Source: JADKAV01 sp041393775 (lineage in GTDB: Bacteria; Actinomycetota; Actinomycetes; S36-B12; UBA10799). From it: a DNA stretch of 64,000 bases. Both the position numbers and the translations under genes were made by a program. Under the pieces are notes generated by a model. That model saw only the letters and a list, made by a program, of their open reading frames with translations. It was not told the origin of the DNA and searched no databases. Location of the stretch: positions 186,001 to 250,000 of the forward strand of contig JAWKJM010000004.1 in NCBI GenBank assembly GCA_041393775.1. Reading direction: 5' to 3'. Position 1 is the stretch's first letter, and every line of letters begins with the position of its first letter. This document shows positions 34,163 through 42,106 of this stretch, one piece after another.

Positions 34163-34948
34163 TCAGGCCGGGTTCTGCACCCGTCGCAGTACGGGGTCCT
34201 TGGCGACCCGCCCGTCCCCGCTCGAGATGCCGCGTACGCGCCGCCAGATCCACGGCAGGAGGTAGCTCCGCGCCCACGCCAGATCCGCCATGACCTCTCT
34301 GCTTCGATGCTTCCGGGTGACCGCTGGCAGGGGGCTCTTCCACCAGCCCGGGGCTCCGCCGAGCAACTCGGGCTCCTGGGCCCCGAGTTGCTCCAGGACG
34401 GCCGCAGCGACCCGTCGGTGCCCGGACGCATTCAGATGCAGTCGGTCGCTGTACCAGAGCCGGCGATCGGTCATGGCCGGAACGGCGCCGATGTCGACGA
34501 CGATGGCGCCATGACGCTGCGCGACAGCATGGACGTTGTCGTTGAATGCCGAGAACCGGGAGGCCAGAGCATCGGCAAGTCGTCCGGTTCCACCAGTTCG
34601 CGTGATGCAGGTGAACAGCAGGACGCGGCGGCCGGGACGCACAAGCTCAGCGACCGCAGCATCGTAGCGCTCGAAGATGGCAGGCAAGTCCGCGCCGCGA
34701 CGGAGTACGTCGTTGCCGCCCGCGTGAAAGGTCAGCACATCGGGACTCATCCTCGCCACCAGTGGCAGTTGGTCCCTCACGACCTGATCGAGCAACTTGC
34801 CACGCACCGCTAGGTTCGCGTACTCCACCTGTCCCATGGCGGTCAGCGCGGAGGCCACCCGATCGGCCCAACCCAGGTACTCCCCGTCGGGACGCAGTTC
34901 GTCGGCTACTCCTTCTGTGAAGGAGTCACCCACGCACACGAGCTTCAT
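34163..34948 (-). CDS. SGNH/GDSL hydrolase
   Basis: A 261-residue cytoplasmic esterase/lipase-type protein. Block I is VCVGDSFTEGV (Ser-9), block III is FHAGGNDVLRRG (Asn), block V is DRLHLNASGHRRVA (Asp and His), so the catalytic set is complete. No signal peptide. The ATG overlaps the SDR stop as ATGA. As last gene of the TetR-SDR-SGNH operon it may release an acyl or ester intermediate of the linked acyl-CoA pathway. The C-terminal 60 residues are Trp/Arg-rich. Confidence 0.85.
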   Translation of the reverse strand: MKLVCVGDSFTEGVADELRPDGEYLGWADRVASALTAMGQVEYANLAVRGKLLDQVVRDQLPLVARMSPDVLTFHAGGNDVLRRGADLPAIFERYDAAVAELVRPGRRVLLFTCITRTGGTGRLADALASRFSAFNDNVHAVAQRHGAIVVDIGAVPAMTDRRLWYSDRLHLNASGHRRVAAAVLEQLGAQEPELLGGAPGWWKSPLPAVTRKHRSREVMADLAWARSYLLPWIWRRVRGISSGDGRVAKDPVLRRVQNPA

Positions 34949-35706
34949 GTGATCGTCACGCCACCGTCGACGACCATGGTCTGGCCCGTGACATACCCCG
35001 CGGCCGGGCTCGCGAGGAACACCACGGAGGCTGCCAGCTCGGGCAGGTCGCCCATGCGATCCATCGGGATGCGGTGCCGTAGAGCGTCGACATAGCCCGG
35101 CGGGTACTCCTCGGTCATCTCCGTCGGGAAGAAGCCCGGCGCGATCGCATTGACGCGGATCCCTTTGCGCGTGGCCCACTGCTGGGCAAGGTCGCGGGTG
35201 AGGCCGAGCAGGCCCGATTTGCTCGCGGCGTACGCTGCCTGCGGCAGGCCCGCCGTGGTCAGCGCCAGCACGCTGCTGACGTTGATGATGCTGCTGCCCG
35301 GCTGCATCACGCGTCCGCAAGCCTGTGCCATCCAGTAGCACCCGTTCAGGTTCACGTCGATCACGGTGCGGAACTGGTCGGGGGTCTCGCGCGTCGCCGG
35401 AACCGCGGTACCCACTCCTGCGTTGTTGACCAACACGTCCACACGACCGAATTCGGCCATCGCCGCCTCGACCATGGCCGTACAGTCCTCCGGTCTCGAG
35501 ACATCGGTGGCGACTGCCAGACCGCGGCGGCCGGTGGCTTCGATCGCCGCCACGGTGTCCGCGAGGCGGTCGGTGCGCCGGGCACCCACCACGACGTCGG
35601 ACCCGGCCTCCGCCAAGGCGGTGGCGATGGCGACGCCGAGGCCGGAGGACGCGCCGGTGACCAGCGAGACGCGGTCGTCAAGCCGGAATCTGTCGAGAAC
35701 TGTCAT
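34945..35706 (-). CDS. Short-chain dehydrogenase/reductase
   Basis: A 253-residue classical SDR. TGASSGLGVA binds the NAD(P) cofactor, NNAG is present, and the Ser-Tyr-Lys set lies in NVSSVLAL and YAASKSG. It oxidises or reduces a hydroxyl/keto group, likely a hydroxyacyl-CoA given the neighbours. Its start overlaps the TetR stop and its stop overlaps the SGNH start (ATGA at both), so the three form a coupled operon. Confidence 0.9.
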   Translation of the reverse strand: MTVLDRFRLDDRVSLVTGASSGLGVAIATALAEAGSDVVVGARRTDRLADTVAAIEATGRRGLAVATDVSRPEDCTAMVEAAMAEFGRVDVLVNNAGVGTAVPATRETPDQFRTVIDVNLNGCYWMAQACGRVMQPGSSIINVSSVLALTTAGLPQAAYAASKSGLLGLTRDLAQQWATRKGIRVNAIAPGFFPTEMTEEYPPGYVDALRHRIPMDRMGDLPELAASVVFLASPAAGYVTGQTMVVDGGVTIT

Positions 35707-36314
35707 GTCTTTCCTTTCGTCTCCGCGCCCACGATGCGCAGGGCGAGGTCGGCGTAGAACGCCGCGATCGTTGATGGTGGCCAGGTGGCGTCCTGCCGGT
35801 ACCAGCGCGCAATGTCCACGCCCAGCGACAGCAGCGCCATGGTGGTCTTGAGGGGGTCGTTCGGGGTGAACTCGCCTTCCGCGACGCCCCGCTTGACGAT
35901 GGCCCTGACGTCGCGCTGGATGGCCTTGCGCAGGCGTTGGATCTCCTGGAGGTGCGCCTCGTTGAGTGAGGCAAGTTCGTAGTTGATGACGCGGGCGATG
36001 GCATGCTGTTCCGCCTGGAACGCGGCGAAGTCGTACATCAAGGCGTGCAACTGGGCGGTCGGCCCATCGGAGCGCTCGATCGCGTCGCTAATCAGGCGGC
36101 GTGTGCGCAGATGTCCGTCCAGCGCGATCAGGTACAGCAGTTCCTCCTTGGACTCGTGGTGCACGTACACCGCTGCGGGGCTCATGCCGGCGGCCGCCGC
36201 GATGTCGCGTGTCGTGGTCGCGTGGAAACCCCTCTTCGCAAAGGCGATGCCCGCTGCAGCGAGCAGTCGCTCCCGGGTTGCGGCGGCTCGGCCGCTCGCC
36301 ACGACATCTGCCAA
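35703..36314 (-). CDS. TetR family regulator of the acyl-CoA cluster
   Basis: A 203-residue repressor with the N-terminal helix-turn-helix RERLLAAAGIAFAKRGFHATTTRDIAAAAGMSPAAVYVHH. The C-terminal domain resembles KstR2-type regulators that sense acyl-CoA thioesters. It heads an operon with an SDR and SGNH hydrolase and is divergent from FabG-MaoC-acyl-CoA dehydrogenase-SDR. A palindrome at 36370-36389 in the shared promoter is the likely operator, so it probably controls both sides. Confidence 0.87.
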   Translation of the reverse strand: MADVVASGRAAATRERLLAAAGIAFAKRGFHATTTRDIAAAAGMSPAAVYVHHESKEELLYLIALDGHLRTRRLISDAIERSDGPTAQLHALMYDFAAFQAEQHAIARVINYELASLNEAHLQEIQRLRKAIQRDVRAIVKRGVAEGEFTPNDPLKTTMALLSLGVDIARWYRQDATWPPSTIAAFYADLALRIVGAETKGKT

Positions 36315-36369
36315 CGTTGCTCCAGTTCGCGCGAATCCTGCACCAGGTGACTAGGCGGACAGTAACATG

Positions 36370-36389
36370 CTGAGTAAGCGCTTGCTTAG
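36370..36389. promoter_or_regulatory. Probable TetR operator
   Basis: CTGAGTAAGCGCTTGCTTAG is a 20-nt near-palindrome (8 of 10 pairs) centred on AAGCGCTT. It lies between the divergent TetR and FabG genes. KstR2-like sites share the CAAG/CTTG core. Confidence 0.65.
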
Positions 36390-36416
36390 CGTTTCCACAG
36401 TCGACCAGGAGGATCA

Positions 36417-37166
36417 ATGAGTCGTATCGCGATCGTGACCGGAGGAGCTCGAGGGATCGGGGCCGCAGTCTCCCGGCGGCTGGCCGAGGACGGCATGGCT
36501 GTAGCAGTCCTGGACCTCGACGCTGCGTCATGCGAGCCGGTGGTGCAGGAGATCAAAGCAGCGGGTGGTTCCGCACTGGCTGTCGGCGCGAATGTTGCGG
36601 ACGAGGCCGAAGTGGGGGCTGCCGTGGACCGGGTGGCCGAGGAACTGGGCGCGCCCACGGTGCTGGTGAACAACGCGGGGATCATCCGGGACAACATGCT
36701 GCACAAGATGTCCGTGGACGACTGGGACGCGGTGCTGGGCGTCCACTTGCGTGGCGCGTTCCTGATGAGCCGCGCGCTTCAGCCGTACATGCGGGAAGCG
36801 GACTGGGGCCGGATCGTGAACCTGTCCAGCACGTCCGCTCTCGGCAACCGCGGACAGGCGAACTACTCGGCCGCCAAGGCCGGCATGCAGGGTCTCACCA
36901 AGACGCTGGCCATCGAACTGGGCCGGTTCCATGTGACCGCCAACGCGATCGCGCCGGGTTTCATCGAGACCGACATGACCGCGGCGACCGCGGAGCGGAT
37001 CGGCATGGACTTCCAGGAGTTCATCAAGATGGCTGCCTCCCAGATCCCGGTCGGCCGGGTGGGGAATCCTGATGACATCGCGCACACCGTGTCGTTCCTC
37101 GCCAGCGAGGGGGCCGGGTTCGTGTCCGGCCAGGTGATCTACGTGGCCGGCGGGCCGAAGGACTGA
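36417..37166 (+). CDS. FabG-like 3-oxoacyl reductase (SDR)
   Basis: A 249-residue SDR: TGGARGIGAA cofactor loop, LVNNAGIIRDNMLHKM, and catalytic NLSSTSALGNRGQANYSAAKAG. FabG and PhaB types carry the same IIRDNMLHKM-like segment and interconvert 3-oxoacyl and 3-hydroxyacyl thioesters. Preceded by AGGAGG. First gene of a four-gene operon with MaoC, acyl-CoA dehydrogenase and another SDR. Confidence 0.9.
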   Translation: MSRIAIVTGGARGIGAAVSRRLAEDGMAVAVLDLDAASCEPVVQEIKAAGGSALAVGANVADEAEVGAAVDRVAEELGAPTVLVNNAGIIRDNMLHKMSVDDWDAVLGVHLRGAFLMSRALQPYMREADWGRIVNLSSTSALGNRGQANYSAAKAGMQGLTKTLAIELGRFHVTANAIAPGFIETDMTAATAERIGMDFQEFIKMAASQIPVGRVGNPDDIAHTVSFLASEGAGFVSGQVIYVAGGPKD

Positions 37167-37167
37167 C

Positions 37168-37617
37168 ATGCGCGTCTTCCAGGGCATCGACGACCTGAGG
37201 TCGGCGGTCGGATCCGAACTCGGCGTCAGCCAGTGGCATGAGATCACGCAGGAGCAGATCGACCTGTTCGCCGAGGCCACAGGAGACCGGCAGTGGATCC
37301 ACGTGGATCCGCAACGCGCCGCCGCGGGTCCGTTCGGCGCGACCGTGGCCCATGGCTTCCTGACCGTCTCGTTGGCTCCGATGCTGACCGCCGAGGTCTA
37401 CCGGATCGACGGCATCACGATGGGCGTCAACTACGGGTGCAACAAGATCCGGTTCCCTGCACCCGTGCCGGTGGGCTCGCGTGTGCGCGGCCGGGTGGAA
37501 GTGATGTCTGTGGAGCCGGCGTCGATGGGCCACCAGGTGACCACGAAGATCACCGTGGAACTGGAGAACTCACCCAAGCCGGCCTGTGTCGTCGAACTCG
37601 TCGCATTGTTCGTCTGA
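37168..37617 (+). CDS. MaoC family enoyl-CoA hydratase
   Basis: A 149-residue hot-dog fold protein. The hydratase 2 motif with the catalytic Asp and His is in FAEATGDRQWIHVDPQRA, followed by VAHGFLTVSLAP. It would hydrate a 2-enoyl-CoA to an R-3-hydroxyacyl-CoA. It follows the FabG stop by 1 bp, so the two steps (dehydrogenase product hydrated, then oxidised) are encoded together. Confidence 0.92.
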   Translation: MRVFQGIDDLRSAVGSELGVSQWHEITQEQIDLFAEATGDRQWIHVDPQRAAAGPFGATVAHGFLTVSLAPMLTAEVYRIDGITMGVNYGCNKIRFPAPVPVGSRVRGRVEVMSVEPASMGHQVTTKITVELENSPKPACVVELVALFV

Positions 37618-37629
37618 AAGGACACCTTC

Positions 37630-38775
37630 ATGAAACGCACCATCTACAACGAGGACCATGAAGCCTTCCGGGCATCGGCTCGGGCATGGCTTGACCGCGA
37701 AGTGCGACCCCGCCTCGACGAGTTCATCGACGCGAAGGCCATTCCGCGCGACGTCTGGATCGAGGCGGGCAAGCAGGGTTTCCTGGGCCTGGAGATCTCC
37801 GAGAAGTACGGTGGCTCGGAGGCCGGTGACTACCGGTTCAATGCGGTGCTGAGTGAGGAGTTGTCACGCGTCTCGGCCGCCATGTCGTCGTGCATGGGGA
37901 TCCATGCCGACATCGTCGCGCCCTACCTGGAGGACCTCTGCACGGACGAGCAGAAGCAGCGCTGGCTGCCGGGGTTCTGCACCGGAGAGATCGTGACGGC
38001 GATCGGCATGACCGAGCCCAGCGGTGGCTCGGATCTCGCGGCGCTGAAGACCACCGCGGTCAAGGACGGTGAGGAGTGGGTGATCAACGGTTCCAAGACG
38101 TTCATCACCAACGGCTATGCCGCAGACCTCGTGGTTGTGGCCGCTCGCACCACGCCGGGTTCCGGGGCCAAGGGCATCACGCTGTTCGGTGTCGAGACCG
38201 GCATGGAAGGCTTCACAAGGGGCCGCAAGTTGGACAAGGTCGGCCAGACCGAGAGCGACACATCTGAGTTGTTCTTCGACAACGTGCGGGTACCCGACGC
38301 CAATGTGATCGGCGAATTGAACATGGGCTTCATCCACATGATGGAAAGGCTCCCGCAAGAACGGCTGGGCGCCGGGGTGTCGAACCTGGCACACGCGGCC
38401 GCGATTCTCGAGGAGACGCTGGAGTACATCAAGGAGCGCAAGGCGTTCGGCCAGGCGATCGGGTCCTTCCAGTACAACAAGTTCCTGGCCGCCGAACTGG
38501 TGACGAAGATCGAGGTGTCGCAGGCGTTCATCGACCAATGCGTCATGGCGTTCAATGACGGCACTCTGACCGCGGTCGACGCTGCGAAGGCCAAGTGGTG
38601 GTCGGCGGAGGTGCAGAACGACGTGCTCGACGCGTGCGTGCAGTTGTACGGCGGCTACGGCTACATGAACGAGTACCGCGTTGCCCGTGCCTGGCGCGAC
38701 GCCCGTGTCACAAAGATTTGGGCGGGCAGCAACGAGATCATGAAGGAGCTCATCGGCCGAGACCTAGGCCTGTGA
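37630..38775 (+). CDS. Acyl-CoA dehydrogenase
   Basis: A 381-residue FAD enzyme. TAIGMTEPSGGSDLAALKT and GSKTFITNG are the two flavin/substrate signatures. Near the C-terminus, LYGGYGYMNEYRVARAWRDARVTKIWAGSNEIMKELI holds the expected catalytic Glu region. It introduces the alpha-beta double bond in an acyl-CoA, feeding the MaoC hydratase encoded just upstream. Chain length is not predictable. Confidence 0.94.
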   Translation: MKRTIYNEDHEAFRASARAWLDREVRPRLDEFIDAKAIPRDVWIEAGKQGFLGLEISEKYGGSEAGDYRFNAVLSEELSRVSAAMSSCMGIHADIVAPYLEDLCTDEQKQRWLPGFCTGEIVTAIGMTEPSGGSDLAALKTTAVKDGEEWVINGSKTFITNGYAADLVVVAARTTPGSGAKGITLFGVETGMEGFTRGRKLDKVGQTESDTSELFFDNVRVPDANVIGELNMGFIHMMERLPQERLGAGVSNLAHAAAILEETLEYIKERKAFGQAIGSFQYNKFLAAELVTKIEVSQAFIDQCVMAFNDGTLTAVDAAKAKWWSAEVQNDVLDACVQLYGGYGYMNEYRVARAWRDARVTKIWAGSNEIMKELIGRDLGL

Positions 38776-39548
38776 GGGTTCTCGTCACAGGCGCCGCCTC
38801 CGGACTGGGGGCGGCGCTGGTCCGTGGGTTCAGTGCGCGGGGGGATCAGGTCCTGGCAACAGATCTGGCGGACTCCGACGCACTTCCGGAGAGCGTTGCC
38901 TTCCAGCGCCTCGATGTCCGATCGACAGCGGACTGGGACGCGGCTCGTGAGCGTACAGCAACTGAGTTCGGCGGCCTGGACATCCTGGTCAACAACGCAG
39001 GGATCGCCGGGGGCGGGCGAATCGACCGTACGGATGCCGACGAGTGGCGACGGCTGTTCGACATCAACGTCCTCGGTGTCGCTATTGGCTGTGGTGCGTT
39101 CACACCTGTGTTCAAACGGCAGGGCAGCGGCCACATCGTGAACATCGCATCGCTGGCCGGACTGGTGCATCCGGCCGGGATGAGTGCCTACGCGGCCACG
39201 AAGGCGGCCGTCGTAGGTCTGTCGGAGAGCCTGCGGCATGAACTTCGGCCATGGGGCGTGGATGTGTCAGCCGTGTGCCCGTCGTTCTTCCGGACCAACC
39301 TCGCGGCGTCGCTGAACGACGCGGATCCGCTGATGGCATCCATCTCCGCCAAACTGATCACCAAGTCGCCGCTGGACGCTGACGACATGGCGCACCGGGT
39401 GCTGGACGGGGTGGCCCATCGGGTGTTCCTGATCCTGCCCGACGCGCCCGCGCAGAAGGCCTATTGGACGAAGCGATTGGACCCGCGGGCATATGACCAG
39501 GAGATGTTCGACGCAGGGGAGCGGATCCGCGCGGCGGAGAGTCGCTGA
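38772..39548 (+). CDS. Short-chain dehydrogenase
   Basis: A 258-residue SDR: TGAASGLGAAL, NNAGIAGGG, and SAYAATKAAVVGLSESL with the Tyr and Lys; the Ser is in HIVNIAS. The GTG start overlaps the acyl-CoA dehydrogenase stop (GTGA), so it is coupled. The C-terminal tail (KAYWTKRLDPRAYDQEMF) is typical of SDRs acting on larger hydrophobic substrates. Likely a second oxidation step of the same pathway. Confidence 0.88.
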   Translation: MRVLVTGAASGLGAALVRGFSARGDQVLATDLADSDALPESVAFQRLDVRSTADWDAARERTATEFGGLDILVNNAGIAGGGRIDRTDADEWRRLFDINVLGVAIGCGAFTPVFKRQGSGHIVNIASLAGLVHPAGMSAYAATKAAVVGLSESLRHELRPWGVDVSAVCPSFFRTNLAASLNDADPLMASISAKLITKSPLDADDMAHRVLDGVAHRVFLILPDAPAQKAYWTKRLDPRAYDQEMFDAGERIRAAESR

Positions 39549-39612
39549 GCGCCCGCCTTCCGACTAGTTCCTCGGGTTCCGAGTGGACGTGGCCACCCCG
39601 GGGGCCTGACGC

Positions 39613-39986
39613 GAATCGGCGGGCCCAACGCCGACTCTTCGCCTGGGTCGGCGTGAAGTCTTGCGGTTGCGGTTAGGGTTCCGCGTTCCGGTTAGGACCT
39701 CGGGTTCCGGTTAGACGTTCTGGCCGTCCGGGGGCCGAACGGGAACTGGTGGGCCGAACGCGAACCGGCGAACCGAACGGGAACTGGTGGGCCGAACGGG
39801 AATCGGCCGGCCCAACGCCGACTCTTCGCCTGGGTCGGCGCGAAGTCTTGCGGTTGCGGTTAGGGTTCCGCGTTCCGGTTAGGACCTCGGGTTCCGGTTA
39901 GACGTTCTGGCCGTCCGGTGGGCCGAACGGGAACTGGTGGGCCGAACGCGAACCGGTGGGCCGAACGCGAACCGGTGGGCCGAACG
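39613..39986. repeat. 187-bp direct duplication
   Basis: 39613-39799 and 39800-39986 are adjacent direct copies with few differences (one example: GGCGTGAAG versus GGCGCGAAG). Each has a CGACTCTTCGCC start, then degenerate GGTTAGG/GTTCCG repeats, then GGGCCGAAC units. The second copy runs directly into the 19-bp array. Confidence 0.85.
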
Positions 39987-40188
39987 CGAACCGGTGGGCC
40001 GAACGCGAACCGGTGGGCCGAACGGGAACTGGTGGGCCGAACGGGAACCGGTGGGCCGAACGGGAACTGGTGGGCCGAACGCGAACCGGTGGGCCGAACG
40101 CGAACCGGTGGGCCGAACGGGAACTGGTGGGCCGAACGGGAACCGGTGGGCCGAACGCGAACCGGTGGGCCGAACGCGAACCGGTGGG
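39917..40188. repeat. 19-bp tandem repeat array, 14 units plus a partial
   Basis: Unit GGTGGGCCGAACGCGAACC. Twelve bases (GGTGGGCCGAAC) are invariant; the last seven are GGGAACT (A), GCGAACC (B) or GGGAACC (C). Order: A B B B B A C A B B A C B B, then GGTGGG. Because 19 is not a multiple of 3 and no stop occurs, several frames stay open across it, but no ribosome site or gene context supports translation. The block A C / B B pattern recurs, suggesting expansion of multi-unit blocks. Confidence 0.95.
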
Positions 40189-40263
40189 ACACTACCGCTG
40201 CCTCATGTGATCCGGCCCGCCCCAGGCCGGTCGGGTTCGGTGTCGCCAGGCCCGGTCCATGCT

Positions 40264-40848
40264 CTATGCGGGATGTGCGGGTGTCGGATCAGCGCTCGCG
40301 AGCCACGCCATCAGCAGACGCACCGTCTGCTCGATCGCCTGCTCCTCAGTGAACCCCCGCTGCAGCAGGCTTGCGCGGAAGCCGGGGTCTATCAAGGCCG
40401 ATGCGATCTGCAGGGCACCGGCATCGGCTGCCCGATTGCCGAGCGCCTTGGACAGGGCTTGGCCGTAGGTCTTGAGGTACCACTGCTCCCAGTGCTTCAT
40501 GGCCGGATGGGCCCGGCTCTTCAGCCATGCCCGGTACTCCAGGTCCGTGTTGCGGTACACGCGGAAGAACCCGCTGGTGACGGTGCGCATCCGGTCTGCC
40601 AACGGTGCTTCGGGGTCGATGTCATCCGCAGTGGGCGCGGCCAAAGTGTGCACCGTGTTGACGAGAACAGCGTCTGCGAGATCGTCGGGTGTTGGGTAGT
40701 GGTACAGCACCGTGCCCGACGCGACATCCGCCCTGCGGGCTACTGCCTGCATCGACGTCCCGGCGATTCCGGACTCGGCGTACTCGGCCAGGGCCGCATT
40801 CAGGATCCGCTGCCGGGTCTGGTCGACTGCCGCCGCGCGACGGGTCAT
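40264..40848 (-). CDS. TetR family regulator
   Basis: A 194-residue TetR protein: TRQRILNAALAEYAESGIAGTSMQAVARRADVASGTVLYHYPTPDDL is the DNA-binding domain. The C-terminal domain resembles regulators of fatty acid or redox genes. ATG at 40848 or GTG at 40869 may start it. It is divergent from the hemerythrin gene, across an AT-rich promoter with paired motifs. Confidence 0.85.
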   Translation of the reverse strand: MTRRAAAVDQTRQRILNAALAEYAESGIAGTSMQAVARRADVASGTVLYHYPTPDDLADAVLVNTVHTLAAPTADDIDPEAPLADRMRTVTSGFFRVYRNTDLEYRAWLKSRAHPAMKHWEQWYLKTYGQALSKALGNRAADAGALQIASALIDPGFRASLLQRGFTEEQAIEQTVRLLMAWLASADPTPAHPA

Positions 40849-40888
40849 CCGATATGGACGTGGACTCACGCAAGCCTCCAGTTCTCAA

Positions 40889-40924
40889 TTATTTGCTTGA
40901 CACTAACAGATAAATAAATAGACT
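40889..40924 (+). promoter_or_regulatory. Promoter/operator between TetR and hemerythrin genes
   Basis: TTGACA (40897-40902) and TAGACT (40919-40924), 16 bp apart, form a good promoter for the hemerythrin gene. TTATTT (40889-40894) and AAATAA (40912-40917) flank the -35 box as an inverted repeat. This AT-rich patch stands out in GC-rich DNA and is the likely TetR site. Confidence 0.6.
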
Positions 40925-40962
40925 GACACCCACCAAGCCCCCGAGTCGACGGTACGGAGCCG

Positions 40963-41637
40963 ATGATGAAGAACCCACATGAGGAACTGAACACAGTCAT
41001 CCACGATTCGTTGCGCCGCGACCTCGGCCGTCTCGGAGCAGCGGTGTCAACTCCGATGACTGACGAGCGCAGGACGGTGCTGTGCAGCCATGCGACATGG
41101 GTGCTCGACGTGCTGCACCACCATCACGTCGGGGAGGACGAAGGTGTCTGGCCCCTGGTGCTGTCCAAGCGGCCCGACCTGCAGCCGTTGATGGATCAGA
41201 TGGAGACCGAGCACGACGAACTGGCGACGGCGTCGGACCGCCTGCGACAAGCGCTGTCGCGATACGCCGCCGACGGCTCGGAGCCCGCGCGACAGGCAGT
41301 GGTGGCCGCAGTTCAGGACATGATGAGTGCGACGCTGTCACACCTCGAGCACGAGGAACGCGAGACCATGCCACTGGTGCTGGACACCCTGGACGCCGGG
41401 GATTGGAAGTACTTGGAGAAGAACCACTTCCGCAAGGGGGTCGCCTTCGGGGAGGCGGGGATGACCGCCATGTGGTGGCTGGACGGACTCGACGAGGACC
41501 GCCGATGGGTTGTGCAGAAGACGATCCCGAAGCCGGTTTTGTGGTTCATGGGTCGCAGGTTCGGTCCGCGGTACAGGCGCAACTGTCACATCGCCTGGGG
41601 AACCGCCTGGGCGATGAGCCGGGCTGGTTGGCCGTGA
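40963..41637 (+). CDS. Hemerythrin domain (HHE) protein
   Basis: A 224-residue protein whose first 150 residues form a hemerythrin-like four-helix bundle. Candidate iron ligands: His-14 region, VLDVLHHHHVGEDEGVWP, METEHDELA, and LSHLEHEERETMP. Such proteins bind a di-iron site to sense or handle oxygen or NO. The C-terminal 70 residues (WWLDGLDEDRRWVVQKTIP) are typical of actinobacterial members. Divergent TetR gene probably regulates it. Confidence 0.88.
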   Translation: MMKNPHEELNTVIHDSLRRDLGRLGAAVSTPMTDERRTVLCSHATWVLDVLHHHHVGEDEGVWPLVLSKRPDLQPLMDQMETEHDELATASDRLRQALSRYAADGSEPARQAVVAAVQDMMSATLSHLEHEERETMPLVLDTLDAGDWKYLEKNHFRKGVAFGEAGMTAMWWLDGLDEDRRWVVQKTIPKPVLWFMGRRFGPRYRRNCHIAWGTAWAMSRAGWP

Positions 41638-41671
41638 TTCGCCGCGCCCCGACTCGGTTCTCTGGGTGCTC

Positions 41672-42106
41672 TCAGCCGCCGGGCAGGTGCGGCAACCCTG
41701 AGACCGCTCGCCGGACGACCTCCGGGATCGGCACGGGTCGACGCGTTGCGGAGTCCACGTAGACATGCACGAAGTGGGCAAGCGCCCGCAGTTCCGGATC
41801 TCCCGCCCGGAACACGCCGAGCTGGTACCGGATGCTGGAGTTTCCCACCCGGGAGGTGGCTAGGCCGATCTCCAGCAGGTCGGGGAAACCGATCTCCAGG
41901 TAGAAGTCGCAACCGGTGCTGGCCACGATCCCGATCTCGGGCAGGTCGCGGATGTCGGCGCCGGTGGCCTGCATCAGCCAGCCGTTCACGGCGGTGTCCA
42001 GGTACTCGTAGTAGGTGGCGTTGTTGACGTGACCGTAGTGGTCGTTGTCGTTCCAGCGGGTGGTCAGCGGGTAGACCACCGGGAAGTCTGCGCGGGTGGG
42101 TCTCAC
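41672..42106 (-). CDS. Acyl-CoA thioesterase, 4HBT type
   Basis: A 144-residue hot-dog thioesterase. RWNDNDHYGHVNNATYYEYLDTAVN carries the active-site Asp/Asn pattern of the 4-hydroxybenzoyl-CoA/YbgC group. It hydrolyses acyl-CoA to free acid; the acyl group is unknown. The GTG start overlaps the stop of the upstream dehydrogenase (GTGA), so it is coupled to it. Confidence 0.9.
   Translation of the reverse strand: MRPTRADFPVVYPLTTRWNDNDHYGHVNNATYYEYLDTAVNGWLMQATGADIRDLPEIGIVASTGCDFYLEIGFPDLLEIGLATSRVGNSSIRYQLGVFRAGDPELRALAHFVHVYVDSATRRPVPIPEVVRRAVSGLPHLPGG

Noticed and set aside
38595..38771. Extension of the second SDR upstream of 38772
   Set aside because: The extra sequence is an out-of-frame read of the acyl-CoA dehydrogenase end; the SDR begins with its cofactor loop right after the GTG at 38772.
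39917..40188. CRISPR array
   Set aside because: Units are 19 bp and directly joined, with no unique spacers and no cas genes; it is a plain tandem repeat.
39937..40917. Long open frame across the 19-bp array and beyond
   Set aside because: It has no ribosome site, is open only because the repeat lacks stops, and continues antisense through the TetR gene at 40264-40848.
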